From JBDIAG01 sp047974565 (GTDB lineage: Bacteria; Actinomycetota; Actinomycetes; Actinomycetales; CAWJMD01), in NCBI GenBank assembly GCA_047974565.1, contig JBKECN010000105.1:1-64000 (forward strand): 64,000 nt of DNA. The letters run 5' to 3'. The notes under the pieces were generated by a model that saw only the letters and a program-made list of their open reading frames with translations, was not told the origin of the DNA and did not search any database. This document shows, in pieces, positions 1 to 10,776 of the stretch. Each line of letters opens with the position of its first letter. Positions within the stretch are counted from its first letter, which is position 1. Both the position numbers and the translations under genes were made by a program.

Positions 1-1007
1 CGGTCGGCGGCGTTGAGGTGGTGCCAGAACGGGTAGGGCAACTGGTACGCCGACACCTGATCCAACCGCGCGAGCTCCTCAGCCCCGAGCGTGAGCCGCG
101 CTGCTGCCAGATTGCCGGCGAGTTGCTCCTCGGTGCGGGCGCCCACCACCAGCGTGGTGATGGCGGGCTTGGTCAACAGGTAGGCCAGGGCCACCTGGGC
201 CGGGGTGGTGCCATGCCCTTCTGCGATCGAGACCAGTTCCTCGACGATGTCGTAGAGCTTCTCCGAGTCGTAGACCGGCGGTTCGCTCCATCCTTCGAGA
301 TGGCGGCTGCCCGCGGGCGGGTCGACGCCGCGACGGTACTTGCCCGACAGCAGCCCTCCAGCCAAGGGGCTCCAGACGAGAATCCCCAGGCCCTGGTCGA
401 CCGCGGTGGGCACGATCTCGTACTCGATGTCGCGGGTCTGCACCGAATAGTTCACTTGGGTGCACACGAACGGGGTGAACCCGTGCTTGTCGGCCGTCCA
501 CAAGGACTTCATCAGGTGCCAGGCGGCGAAGTTGGAGGCACCGAGGTAGCGCACTTTGCCGGAGTGGACGAGGTCGTCCAGGGCCGACAGGGTCTCCTCC
601 AGCGGGGTGAGCCCATCCCATTCGTGAACCTGGTAGAGGTCGATGTGGTCAGTGCCGAGTCGGCGCAGGCTCGCCTCGGCACTGCGGATGATGTGGTGGC
701 GTGAGAGCCCGGCGTCATTGGGACCCTCGCCGACCGGCAGGCGGACCTTGGTCGCGATCAGGACGTCGTCCCGGTGGGGGCCGAGTGCCTCGCCGAGGAT
801 CTCTTCGGACAGGCCATCGGAGTAGATGTCGGCGGTGTCGAACAGGTTGATCCCGGCGTCACGGGCCACCTCGATCTGGCGGCGGGCGCCGTCCACGTCG
901 ATCTGGCCTACGTTGGTGGCGAATCCGGTACCGCCGAATCCCATCGTTCCGAGGGTGATCGTGGACACGCGCAGGCCACTGTTTCCCAACTGTCGGTACT
1001 CAACCAT
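1..1007 (-). CDS. Aldo/keto reductase (3' end cut by window edge)
   Basis: The start at 1007 (ATG) gives MVEYRQLGNSGLRVS, the usual opening of the aldo/keto reductase family of NAD(P)H-dependent carbonyl reductases. The catalytic tetrad is visible as Asp57 and Tyr62 (FDTADIYSDG), Lys87 (LIATKV) and His128 (YQVHEWDG). About 335 codons lie in the window and the frame is still open at base 1, so the C-terminus is missing; a typical member has 320-340 residues, so little is lost. The next gene leftward-reading from the right is an SDR oxidoreductase with a gap of about 73 bp, so the two could be co-transcribed. The substrate cannot be told from sequence; the family call is secure. Confidence 0.9.
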   Translation of the reverse strand, partial: MVEYRQLGNSGLRVSTITLGTMGFGGTGFATNVGQIDVDGARRQIEVARDAGINLFDTADIYSDGLSEEILGEALGPHRDDVLIATKVRLPVGEGPNDAGLSRHHIIRSAEASLRRLGTDHIDLYQVHEWDGLTPLEETLSALDDLVHSGKVRYLGASNFAAWHLMKSLWTADKHGFTPFVCTQVNYSVQTRDIEYEIVPTAVDQGLGILVWSPLAGGLLSGKYRRGVDPPAGSRHLEGWSEPPVYDSEKLYDIVEELVSIAEGHGTTPAQVALAYLLTKPAITTLVVGARTEEQLAGNLAAARLTLGAEELARLDQVSAYQLPYPFWHHLNAAD

Positions 1008-1080
1008 GGCCAGAACGCTACGCGAGGGCGCCCTGCCGGCGCTGGCAGGTCTCGTCAGGCTTGCCCAGTAGTGAGTCTCT

Positions 1081-1836
1081 TCAGGATTGCGGGATGTCGA
1101 CGCCGGCGGGTGCGCGCCCGGTGTGGGCGTGCAGCAGTTCGAGCAGTTCGTCCTGGAATCGTTCGTCCCGGACTGCGGGGTGTGGGTCCTGGACGGCGTG
1201 GTGGTACCAGTAGCCGCCCGTACGCGGGGTGATCCTTCCGGCCTCGACGGTGGCGAGCCAGTGCTGCGTGCGGTGTCCCTCCGCGAGGTCGTCACTGGCG
1301 GTCGGGCCACCCATCCGGGTCGGCACCCAGCCCGGATCCACCGCATGGACCAGGCAGCGCGGCGATAGCCGGGCGAGCGCCATCGCGAGCGTGGTCGCGC
1401 AGAGCTTGGAGTCTTCGTAGGGCCGCCGACGCGTGGTGGCGTCGGTGAGATCGAGACCGGCGAGGTCGGTCGAGCCGGCGCGGTGCATCGAGCTGCTGAG
1501 CACGATCATCCGGGCTGGGACGGGCATGATCGCGCTGAGGATGTAGGGGGCCACGACGTTGACCGCGAGGATGTCCGGGCCGGTGAACACGCCGGCATTG
1601 TGGATGACGACGTCCATCGGGCCCAGGGCGGCCAGCTCTTCGCCGAGGTGCAGGGTCTGCTCGGGGTCGGCAAGGTCCGCGAACACGAGCGCGTGCATGC
1701 GCGTGCCGAAGGCGGGATCGGCGAAGCGTCCAGGGGCGCGGGCATGGGCGACCACCTCGTGGCCACTCACGGCGAGTGCCTCGGCCGTGGCGCGTCCCAA
1801 TCCGGTCGACGCCCCGGTGACCAGCGCGCGTGCCAT
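1081..1836 (-). CDS. Short-chain dehydrogenase/reductase (SDR)
   Basis: A 251-residue cytosolic oxidoreductase of classical SDR length. The Rossmann cofactor motif TGASTGLG is at residues 7-14, the HNAG motif near 79-82, a serine cluster (LSSS, 113-116) supplies the catalytic Ser, and the Tyr140-x3-Lys144 pair (YEDSK) completes the active site. The C-terminal segment with a GGYWYHH motif resembles SDRs annotated as daunorubicin C-13 ketoreductase or retinol dehydrogenase-like proteins, but the substrate cannot be assigned. It lies just upstream of the aldo/keto reductase in the same direction, so a small redox operon is likely. Confidence 0.88.
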   Translation of the reverse strand: MARALVTGASTGLGRATAEALAVSGHEVVAHARAPGRFADPAFGTRMHALVFADLADPEQTLHLGEELAALGPMDVVIHNAGVFTGPDILAVNVVAPYILSAIMPVPARMIVLSSSMHRAGSTDLAGLDLTDATTRRRPYEDSKLCATTLAMALARLSPRCLVHAVDPGWVPTRMGGPTASDDLAEGHRTQHWLATVEAGRITPRTGGYWYHHAVQDPHPAVRDERFQDELLELLHAHTGRAPAGVDIPQS

Positions 1837-2161
1837 CGTCCGCTCCCTTCGTACCGACGCGAATGTTTCTCGGGTCCAGTTGTGCTGCCAACCCGACTAT
1901 TCCTGCTCCAACCGGTTTGCGCGAGTAGGCCGCGGTTGGCGTCTCTGACCGTGGATCGAACCTTCCCCCGGCAGCCCGCTGGCCATGGCGGCCACGACGA
2001 ACATGCGCGAGTAGCTTGACGCCTGCCGAGAGCATCGCGCACTGCCGGCCGCGATCTCCCCTTCTGGCAGGGACGATGCACGACCATCGTTGCCTCTGGC
2101 TGACCCGACCACGTGCGAAAATGGGACGAACAGGTATTACAGGTCATCGAGGGGACACCGC
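1837..2161. other. Intergenic region, divergent promoters
   Basis: This 325-bp stretch separates the leftward SDR from the rightward lipoprotein gene. I see no convincing gene in it. A GAGGGG ribosome binding site at about 2150-2155 sits 6 bases before the lipoprotein start. Promoters for both neighbours must lie here but I cannot place them with confidence. Confidence 0.5.
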
Positions 2162-2758
2162 ATGAGTGCCACGAGGTGGAAGCAGTCGGGTGCTCGGCTG
2201 GCCGCAGGCGTGTTCATCGCCGCAGTCCTGGCGACGGGGTGCGCCAGCGCAGACACCGCTGAGTCGTCCTCGACGGCCACCCAGACGGCTACCACGACGC
2301 AGCAGGACAGCGGCCATGCCGGGATGGACCATGCCGCCGACGGTGGCCCGGTGCCCGAGGGCATGACCCCGGCCACCAACCCCACCTACCCGATCGGGAC
2401 GACGGTGACCGTGAACGCAGACCACTCCGACGGCATGATGGGCTCGACCGCGACGGTCGTGGGTGCCTACGACACGTACACCTATGCGGTCGACTACACC
2501 CCGACCACCGGCGGCGACCCGGTCACCGATCACCGCTGGGTGGTCCAGCAGGAGATCCTCGACGCCGGCGACGAGCGGCTTGCGGACGGCACTCAGGTCA
2601 CCCTGGCCGCCGATCACATGGACGGAATGGACGGCGCCACGGCAACCATCGTCAGCTCGACCGACGAGACCGTCTACGTCATCGACTACGAGGCGGACGG
2701 GATGATGATGACGAATCACAAGTGGGTCGTCGAGAGTGAGTTGCAGCCCGCCTCGTAG
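2162..2758 (+). CDS. DUF1541 (YdhK-type) lipoprotein
   Basis: A 198-residue exported lipoprotein. The start at 2162 is preferred over an in-frame upstream ATG at 2090 because GAGGGG lies 6 nt before it and the protein then begins with a short basic region, a hydrophobic helix and the lipobox LATGC (Cys about residue 27). After a Thr/Ser-rich linker with a GHAGMDHA stretch come two homologous repeats of about 65 residues, each with an 'HxDGM' element and ending in HRWVV or HKWVV. That is the duplicated DUF1541 architecture of YdhK-type proteins, which are often found beside metal or copper genes. His/Met richness is compatible with metal binding, but no transporter is adjacent. Function is unproven. 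Confidence 0.82.
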   Translation: MSATRWKQSGARLAAGVFIAAVLATGCASADTAESSSTATQTATTTQQDSGHAGMDHAADGGPVPEGMTPATNPTYPIGTTVTVNADHSDGMMGSTATVVGAYDTYTYAVDYTPTTGGDPVTDHRWVVQQEILDAGDERLADGTQVTLAADHMDGMDGATATIVSSTDETVYVIDYEADGMMMTNHKWVVESELQPAS

Positions 2759-2994
2759 GTGCTGAGTTCGTTCTGGAGCGCGTTGCGGAGCGCGACCTCA
2801 AGCACGTTGCCACTGCCCCAGAGGGCGGAGGCGACCTCAATGTTCCAGGCGTAAAGACGAAAGGCCTTGTCATGGTCGCCGTGGCAAGCTTGGAGATAGG
2901 TTGCGAGGCGGTCGGGGTTGAGTAGGCGCGTCAACTCAGCGTGGTGTGCTTGCTCTCTTGGTGCCCTGGGTCCGCGTGCTTTAACATTGCTCAT
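2716..2994 (-). pseudogene. Truncated Abi-like protein gene (N-terminal part)
   Basis: From an ATG at 2994 the frame encodes about 92 residues. Residues 20-72 match the N-terminal region of Abi-like (Abi_2-type abortive infection) proteins: RLATYLQACHGD, then KAFRLYAWN and VLEVALRNAL. Family members are usually 200-300 residues; here similarity stops around residue 75 and the tail runs antisense into the end of the DUF1541 gene, so the C-terminal two thirds are lost. A hairpin RNA element ends 4 nt before the start codon, as in the second Abi-like relic at 3791-4272. Most likely a remnant; a small functional protein cannot be excluded. Confidence 0.65.
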
Positions 2995-2998
2995 GTAA

Positions 2999-3038
2999 GC
3001 CCCGGACGAGGCCGCTGACGCGGTCGCCGCGCCGGGGC
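2999..3038 (-). ncRNA. Structured RNA upstream of Abi-like gene, copy 1
   Basis: Read on the minus strand, a 7-bp outer stem (GCCCCGG pairing with CCGGGGC) encloses a perfect inner hairpin (CGCGG-CGA-CCGCG) and the segment CAGCGGCCU. The outer stem closes exactly 4 nt before the ATG at 2994. The same architecture is seen upstream of the second Abi-like relic (4277-4313), with the outermost pair changed from G-C to A-U. It could act as a cis-regulatory leader or as an ncRNA partner of the Abi protein. Confidence 0.6.
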
Positions 3039-3245
3039 AATTCTCTTGCCGAGACCTTCCTGCGGCCAACCTGTCATTGCTCGGTCCTCTTCCGATCGAA
3101 TCGAATTGCTATTGCGATCAACGGACGTCGAGCTGAACGTGCGTGCCTGCTCGTCACATCACCCGGACGCTCACCAGTCCGTTGAACAGAATCGCGTCCT
3201 TCGCATCCTTCTTCTCCATCGCATAGCACTGGATCAGAATATGAG

Positions 3246-3794
3246 GTGCCACCGACAGCGCGTCGACTCGTTCCAGCGGACGAGCACGACTCACCGTACA
3301 TCAACCCGCCCACCAGAGAATGCGGCCTTCGTCTTGTCGGAGTGGAGCAGACCCTCTACGGAGTGGTACTCGATCACCGCATGGACAACGGTGTACCGGA
3401 GTGGGCCAGCGAAGACAGTGCGCTCACACTGACCGCGCTTGGGGGCAGCAGGAGCCCGCTCAGCGAGTTGAGGCTTGAACTCGACCAGCGACGATTCACG
3501 TACTTGACGAGTGAGACCGACGGCCATGGAGCGTCAGTGCGCAGAGCTGGACTCGATCGGCTAAGCCGCGAGGAACTCGTCCGAGCGATTGAGGCCAAGA
3601 TCCAGAGCGGCCTTATATTCAACCTGCGATTCGTGGATGGGACCCGTGATGGCGACCCTGCTCCCGAGAACGACGCTCTAATGTTCACCGTTCCAGTAGA
3701 CTTCCCCGACTGCAGGGGCAAGGTTCGGCGCTACCAAGTCGGGATCAAGTACACCGCTGCAAGCCACTCTGGAGAATTGGTGACGTTTCACTAG
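3246..3794 (+). CDS. Hypothetical protein
   Basis: An open frame of 182 codons from a GTG at 3246; the true start may be further in. The translation has a plausible amino-acid composition with no low-complexity bias, with segments such as LSREELVRAIEAKI and LRFVDGTRDGD, and codons less GC-rich at the third position than in the flanking housekeeping genes. It lies between two Abi-like gene relics and its stop overlaps the stop of the second relic on the other strand. I do not recognise a family. The lower GC and position beside tRNA genes fit recently acquired DNA. It may itself be a partial gene. Confidence 0.45.
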   Translation: MPPTARRLVPADEHDSPYINPPTRECGLRLVGVEQTLYGVVLDHRMDNGVPEWASEDSALTLTALGGSRSPLSELRLELDQRRFTYLTSETDGHGASVRRAGLDRLSREELVRAIEAKIQSGLIFNLRFVDGTRDGDPAPENDALMFTVPVDFPDCRGKVRRYQVGIKYTAASHSGELVTFH

Positions 3795-4272
3795 CCGGGG
3801 TGGGGGCTGCGGCGGTTACGTTGGAGAGAGGCCGGGGCAATCCCGCCCTGCCGCCGCCGAAGCCCCACCCACCTGCCCCCGAAGCCGAAGTTCAACTCGG
3901 CGATCAGGCGGCCCGGCGACTCACCACGACGCAGCTTGGCCACTCGGCGCCGGGCCGCAGCGATGTCATCGACGGCTTGGACGGAGAGGACCCCGAGAGG
4001 GTCGTCGTACCAGTGACCTGCCAAAGTGCCGTGGCGTGCAGCTAGTTGCTCACTCAGCGCGTTGCGGAGCACCACTTCCAGGATGCCGAGCGCCTCGTAG
4101 AATGCTCCCGAGACGGCAAGGTTCCACTCGTAGAGTCGAACCGCCGCAGCGAGTTGCCGTTAGCCGCGTGCAAGTAGGGGCTGAGCCGCTCGGCGGAGAG
4201 CGCGGTGGCCACGTGGGTCACATAGGCGCCGCTCTCGGTCACCGTCGCACCCGCTCTGGTAGCGTCACTCAT
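3791..4272 (-). pseudogene. Frameshifted Abi-like protein gene
   Basis: The gene starts at an ATG at 4272 (MSDATRAG) and runs through LSAERLSPYLHAANG. Near 4155 the frame must shift to continue with VRLYEWNLAVSG and LEVVLRNALSEQL, the conserved Abi-like (Abi_2-type) core, then LIAELNFGFGGRWVGL, after which the usual C-terminal Trp/Ala-rich end is degraded. Putting both frames together recovers most of the first 150 residues of the family. It is therefore a broken abortive-infection-type gene, the second in this 1.6-kb stretch, with the same upstream hairpin element. Sequencing error at the shift is the alternative. Confidence 0.65.
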
Positions 4273-4276
4273 GAAG

Positions 4277-4313
4277 ACCCCGGAAGGCCTCTGTGAGAGC
4301 ACGTCTCCGGGGT
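4277..4313 (-). ncRNA. Structured RNA upstream of Abi-like gene, copy 2
   Basis: On the minus strand ACCCCGG pairs with CCGGGGU, enclosing a small hairpin (GAGA-CGUGC-UCUC) and the segment CAGAGGCCU, and ends exactly 4 nt before the ATG at 4272. Compared with copy 1 the stem is kept with a compensatory change in the outermost pair, the inner helix is replaced by another paired helix, and CAG-N-GGCCU is shared. This pattern supports a selected RNA structure rather than chance GC-rich sequence. Confidence 0.6.
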
Positions 4314-4567
4314 TACTCCTTTCTCAGGCTAGTCATCACCGTCTGCTCACCGACGCGCACCGCGCCTACGCACACTCCGACGACGGGAACCGCAGACTCG
4401 CAAACTAGGCGCTGCACACACGACTGGAGAGCAACCAACGCCGAGAAGCTGCGCCCACGCCTCGCGGAACCGTTCAAGACGATCAGCCTGGAAGACAACA
4501 GGGCAAGGAAGCCGAACGGGAACACTCAACGTCTTCTGATGTCGCGTGTTCCCGTAAGCACTGTGGG

Positions 4568-4640
4568 TGGAGCCGAAGGGACTCGAACCCTCAACCTTCG
4601 CCTTGCAAAGGCGCTGCGCTACCAATTGCGCCACGGCCCC
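4568..4640 (-). tRNA. tRNA-Ala (TGC)
   Basis: A 73-nt cloverleaf. The acceptor arms GGGGCCG and CGGCTCC pair with the G3:U70 wobble that marks alanine tRNAs, the anticodon loop reads CTTTGCAAG with anticodon TGC, and the T arm contains GGTTCGAGTCC. No CCA is encoded. It follows tRNA-Ile and the DLW-39 gene in the conserved order downstream of gyrA. Confidence 0.97.
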
Positions 4641-4693
4641 GGGACGGGGTGACGACCTGCGTCGTCCTAACACGGCCTGATCGGCCGCGAGCC

Positions 4694-4813
4694 TCAGCGG
4701 ACCTGGTCGGTCGCCTCGGCCCAGAGACGGGCGTCCTGCTGGTCTGCCTTGGCCTTCTGGTAGGCCAGTGCCCCGGCTGCGGCCGCCGCCGCGACGATGA
4801 ACAGGGTACGCAC
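4694..4813 (-). CDS. DLW-39 family small protein
   Basis: A 39-residue protein between the tRNA-Ile and tRNA-Ala genes. It starts with GTG at 4813 behind a GAGAGG ribosome binding site. The N-terminus is a single alanine-rich membrane helix (LFIVAAAAAAGALAYQ), followed by a basic/polar stretch and the tail DARLWAEATDQVR, which carries the D-x-LW signature of the actinobacterial DLW-39 family. The exact length of 39 and the genomic slot next to these tRNAs are the hallmarks of that family. Its function is unknown; a small membrane-associated role is inferred only from the helix. Confidence 0.85.
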   Translation of the reverse strand: MRTLFIVAAAAAAGALAYQKAKADQQDARLWAEATDQVR

Positions 4814-4853
4814 TGGATTCCTCTCGGCAGAACCGATCTGACCGTCTGCTGGG

Positions 4854-4927
4854 TGGGCCTAACAGGACTTGAACCTGTGGCCTCTTCCTTATCAGGGAAG
4901 CGCTCTAACCGACTGAGCTATAGGCCC
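4854..4927 (-). tRNA. tRNA-Ile (GAT)
   Basis: A 74-nt cloverleaf with acceptor GGGCCTA/TAGGCCC, D arm AGCTCAGTCGGTTAGAGC, anticodon stem-loop CTTCCCTGATAAGGAAG (anticodon GAT) and T arm with GGTTCAAGTCC. Located in the standard actinobacterial position downstream of gyrA and the DUF3566 gene. Confidence 0.97.
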
Positions 4928-5058
4928 ATGACACGACGCGGCCACCAAGGGCGACCGGCACACAAAGATACCCCAGCAGCCACGGCGAACCAAACCGATT
5001 GGCCCGGCCTACCCTGTCACGCACGCGGGCGCGGAGATCGCCTGGTCCGCCTGGCTGT

Positions 5059-5589
5059 TCAGTCGTCGGTGAGGGTGGTGGTGATCCCACCGACGAGCGC
5101 GGAGCTGATGTTGTAGAGCACCGCGAGCAGCGTCCCCAGCGCCGTCAGCAGAGCCACGTTGACCACTGCGAGCACGGTGCCGAGTGAGAGCACCCGGGAC
5201 AGCCCGACGTACTCGAGGATGTTGAACTGCTCGTTGCCGCGAACCTCCCAGGCGATCTCGTTCACCTGGCTGAACACGCCCATGCCGTCCAGCACCGTCC
5301 ACGCCACCGCGAGCGCGATGACCAGCGCGATGCCCAACGCCACCGACAGCAGGAAGGACATCTTCATCATCGACCACGGGTCGATCCGTGACACCACGAG
5401 CCGTACCCGGCGCGGTGCACCGGCAGCGACCTTGGCCGCCGGAGTCACCGGTGGGGTGGCCGCCGCCTGGCGCACGGCCTGCTTCTTGGTCGGCGTCACC
5501 GTCGTGGCCGCCGTCGCGCCACGCGCGGCAGTCATCTGCACTGTCGCCGGTTGGCCGCTCGTGGGAGCCTGGCTGTTTGACGAGGTCAC
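5059..5589 (-). CDS. DUF3566 membrane protein
   Basis: A 176-residue protein of the DUF3566 family, which in actinobacteria almost always follows gyrA. The first 55 residues are Thr/Ala/Pro-rich and probably cytoplasmic and disordered. The conserved part begins at RRVRLVVSRIDPWSMMKMSF and contains two membrane helices (about 75-95 and 130-160) separated by a hydrophilic segment with NEIAWEVRGNEQF. The start codon lies 83 bp beyond the gyrA stop, so it is probably on the gyrB-gyrA transcript. Its cellular role is not established. Confidence 0.9.
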   Translation of the reverse strand: MTSSNSQAPTSGQPATVQMTAARGATAATTVTPTKKQAVRQAAATPPVTPAAKVAAGAPRRVRLVVSRIDPWSMMKMSFLLSVALGIALVIALAVAWTVLDGMGVFSQVNEIAWEVRGNEQFNILEYVGLSRVLSLGTVLAVVNVALLTALGTLLAVLYNISSALVGGITTTLTDD

Positions 5590-5671
5590 GCCTCACCTCC
5601 GCAAAGAAAACCTGCCTTGACGGTACGCCATGATCGGGCGGTGTGCGCGCAGCCGAAGCGGTACACGGCGT

Positions 5672-8560
5672 TCACGAATCTGCCTCCTCGGACGAAGAGC
5701 CCCCACCCGGGCCATCCATCTCGTCGCTCGCCGGAGCATCCGCATCCGTGGCCGAGACGTCCTGCGACGCGGAACCGTCCACAGCATCGATCGGCGAATC
5801 CACCGACGTCGTAACGCCTGAACCTGCGGCGCCCTCGCCATCCCCGGCTTCCCCGGTCTCGACGCCGTCCGGCTCATCGTCCCCGTTCTCCGGGGTGGAC
5901 TCGACATTGCGGGTGATGGCGATGATGGAGTCGCCCGGATCGGGCTTGGCGAAGATCACACCCTGGGTGTCGCGTCCCTTGGCTGCGACCTCGTCCACCG
6001 AAGAGCGCACCACCTTGCCCTTCTCCATCACCACGAGCACCTCGTCGCCGTCGCGCACCATCAGGGCCCCGACCAGCGAACCGAGCCGATCGTTGGTGGC
6101 GGCCACCTTGATGCCGAGCCCGGCCCGCCCCTGCACCCGGTACTCGCTGATGTGGGTGCGCTTGGCGTTGCCGTTCTCGAAGACCACGAACAAGTCGTGC
6201 CGTGGAGTACCGATCACCGTCGCCAGCTCATCACCCTCGGCGCCCTCGGCCGCCGCGACCACGGCCTCGGCACCGTCCCCGGCGGCCTCCGGGTCTCCGG
6301 CCTGGGCGGCGGCCTCCTCGCTGGCCTGCGAGCGGACCACCACCATGGCCAGCAGTTCGTCGCCGTCGCGGAACTTCATCCCGGTGACCCCGGAGGTGGA
6401 GCGCCCCATCGGCCGCAGTTGTTTGTCGTCGGCCAGGAACCGCAGCGACATGCCCTTGCGGGACACCAGCACGATGTCGTCGCTGGCGTTGACCAGCCGC
6501 ACCCCGACGAGCTCGTCCCGGTCGCTGCCCAGCGGTGCGTCCTCGCTCTGGTCGGTGCCCGCGTCGGCGTCCTCGGCTGCCTCGTCCCCCGCCTCGCCGA
6601 GCTCGCGCAACTTGATCGCGATCAGCCCGCCGGAGCGGTTCGAGTCGTACTCGGTCAGGGCGGTCTTCTTCACCCGTCCCTCGCGGGTGGCCAGCACCAG
6701 ATATTCGGCCTGGTCATAGCTGGTCAGCCGCAGCACCTGAGCGATCTGCTCGCCCGGCTGGAAGGCCAGCAGGTTGGCCACGTGCTGACCCTTGGCGTCC
6801 CGTCCGGCTTCGGGGAGTTCGTAGGCCTTGGCCCGGTAGACCCGCCCGAAGTTGGTGAAGAACAGCAGCCAGTCGTGCGTGGAGGTGGCGAAGAAGTGTT
6901 CGACCACGTCGTCCTCGCGCAGCTGCGCGCCGCGCACGCCCTTGCCGCCGCGGCGCTGGGAACGATAGTTGTCCACCCGGGTGCGCTTGGCGTAACCGTC
7001 GCGGGTGATGGTGACGACGACGTCCTCGACCGGGACGAGGTCGGCCATCGACATGTCCCCATCGAACGGGACGATCCGGGTTCGCCGCTCGTCCCCGAAC
7101 TTGTCCACGATCTCCGCCAGTTCGGTGGAGACGATCAGCCGCTGCCGCGACGGGGTGGCCAGGATCTCCTCATAGTCGGCGATCCGCGCCTCGAGTTCGG
7201 CGTGCTCGTCGACGAGCTTCTGCCGTTCGAGAGCGGCCAGCCGGCGTAACTGCATGTCCAGGATCGCCGAGGCCTGGATCTCGTCGATCTCCAGCAACGC
7301 CATCAGGCCGGTGCGGGCGTCGTCCACGGTGGCCGAGCGGCGGATGAGCGCGATCACCTCGTCGAGGGCGTCGAGCGCCTTGAGCAGCGCGCGGACGATG
7401 TGCATCCGCTCCTGCGCCTTGCGCAGCCGGTACCGGGTCCGCCGGACGATGACGTCCAGCTGGTGATCCACCCAGAGCCGGACGAAGGCGTCCAGGCTGA
7501 GCGTGCGCGGCACCCCCTCGACGAGGGCGAGCATGTTCGCCCCGAAGGTCTCCTGCAGCTGGGTGTGCTTGTACAGGTTGTTGAGGACGACCTTGGCGAC
7601 CGCGTCGCGCTTGAGGACGATGACGAGCCGCTGCCCGGTGCGCCCGGAGGTCTCGTCCCGGATGTCGGCGATGCCGGCGAGCCGGCCGTCCTTGACCAGG
7701 TCGGCGATCTTGGCCGCCAGGTTGTCTGGGTTGACCTGATAGGGCAACTCGGTGACCACGAGGCAGGTGCGGTTCTGGATCTCCTCCACCTCGACCACCG
7801 CGCGCATGGTGATCTGGCCGCGGCCGGTGCGGTAGGCGTCGGTGATGCCGCGCCTGCCCATGATGAGGGCACCGGTGGGGAAGTCGGGACCTTGCACCCG
7901 GGCCAGCAGGGCGTCCAGGAGCTCCTCGCGGGTGGCGTCGGGGTTCTCCAGCGCCCACTGCACGCCGTCGGCGATCTCGCGCAGGTTGTGTGGGGGGATG
8001 TTCGTCGCCATGCCCACGGCGATGCCGGCCGAGCCGTTGACCAGCAGGTTCGGGAACCGGGCCGGCAGGACGAGTGGCTCCTGGGTGCGGCCGTCGTAGT
8101 TGTCGCCGAAGTCGACGGTGTCCTCGTCGATGTCGCGGACCATCTCCATGGCCAGCGGAGCCATCCGGCATTCGGTGTATCGGGGGGCGGCGGCCGGGTC
8201 GTTGCCGGGCGAGCCGAAGTTGCCCTGGCCCGCGACGAGCGGGTAGCGCAGCGACCAGGGCTGGGCGAGGCGGACGAGGGCGTCGTAGATGGCGCTGTCG
8301 CCGTGCGGGTGGAACTGGCCCATCACGTCGCCGACGACCCGCGAGCACTTGGAGAACTGCCGATCGGGGCGGTAGCCGCCGTCGTACATCGCGTAGAGGA
8401 TGCGCCGGTGCACCGGTTTGAGCCCGTCACGCACGTCGGGAAGCGCCCGGCCGACGATGACGCTCATCGCGTAGTCCAGGTAGGAGCGCTGCATCTCCAG
8501 CTGCAGGTCGACCTGCTGGATCCGGTCGCCTACCGGTGGCTCGATCGGTGTGTCCGTCAT
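5672..8560 (-). CDS. gyrA: DNA gyrase subunit A
   Basis: The 962-residue A subunit of DNA gyrase, which cleaves and rejoins DNA and introduces negative supercoils with GyrB. The catalytic tyrosine is Tyr128 (AAPRYTECRM). The quinolone-resistance-determining region reads HPHGDSAIYDALV with Ser89 and Asp93, the residues associated with fluoroquinolone sensitivity in many bacteria; M. tuberculosis by comparison has Ala at the Ser position. The GyrA box QRRGGKG in the C-terminal beta-pinwheel identifies it as gyrase rather than topoisomerase IV. The last 90 residues form an unusually long acidic, Ser/Gly-rich tail, making the protein longer than the common 820-860 residues. It lies 98 bp after gyrB. 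Confidence 0.98.
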   Translation of the reverse strand: MTDTPIEPPVGDRIQQVDLQLEMQRSYLDYAMSVIVGRALPDVRDGLKPVHRRILYAMYDGGYRPDRQFSKCSRVVGDVMGQFHPHGDSAIYDALVRLAQPWSLRYPLVAGQGNFGSPGNDPAAAPRYTECRMAPLAMEMVRDIDEDTVDFGDNYDGRTQEPLVLPARFPNLLVNGSAGIAVGMATNIPPHNLREIADGVQWALENPDATREELLDALLARVQGPDFPTGALIMGRRGITDAYRTGRGQITMRAVVEVEEIQNRTCLVVTELPYQVNPDNLAAKIADLVKDGRLAGIADIRDETSGRTGQRLVIVLKRDAVAKVVLNNLYKHTQLQETFGANMLALVEGVPRTLSLDAFVRLWVDHQLDVIVRRTRYRLRKAQERMHIVRALLKALDALDEVIALIRRSATVDDARTGLMALLEIDEIQASAILDMQLRRLAALERQKLVDEHAELEARIADYEEILATPSRQRLIVSTELAEIVDKFGDERRTRIVPFDGDMSMADLVPVEDVVVTITRDGYAKRTRVDNYRSQRRGGKGVRGAQLREDDVVEHFFATSTHDWLLFFTNFGRVYRAKAYELPEAGRDAKGQHVANLLAFQPGEQIAQVLRLTSYDQAEYLVLATREGRVKKTALTEYDSNRSGGLIAIKLRELGEAGDEAAEDADAGTDQSEDAPLGSDRDELVGVRLVNASDDIVLVSRKGMSLRFLADDKQLRPMGRSTSGVTGMKFRDGDELLAMVVVRSQASEEAAAQAGDPEAAGDGAEAVVAAAEGAEGDELATVIGTPRHDLFVVFENGNAKRTHISEYRVQGRAGLGIKVAATNDRLGSLVGALMVRDGDEVLVVMEKGKVVRSSVDEVAAKGRDTQGVIFAKPDPGDSIIAITRNVESTPENGDDEPDGVETGEAGDGEGAAGSGVTTSVDSPIDAVDGSASQDVSATDADAPASDEMDGPGGGSSSEEADS

Positions 8561-8658
8561 GGACCGTCCTCGTCAGTCAGCCCAGGCGTGAGGTGCCCGG
8601 GACGGGGTGGAAGCTGAAGCACGGCGACGTGCGGTGAACCGCCGCCGGCCGCGGTGGC

Positions 8659-10776
<2,118 letters not shown>

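Noticed and set aside
2090..2161. Longer start for the DUF1541 lipoprotein
   Set aside because: It would put 24 non-signal residues before the signal peptide; the GAGGGG site fits the ATG at 2162.
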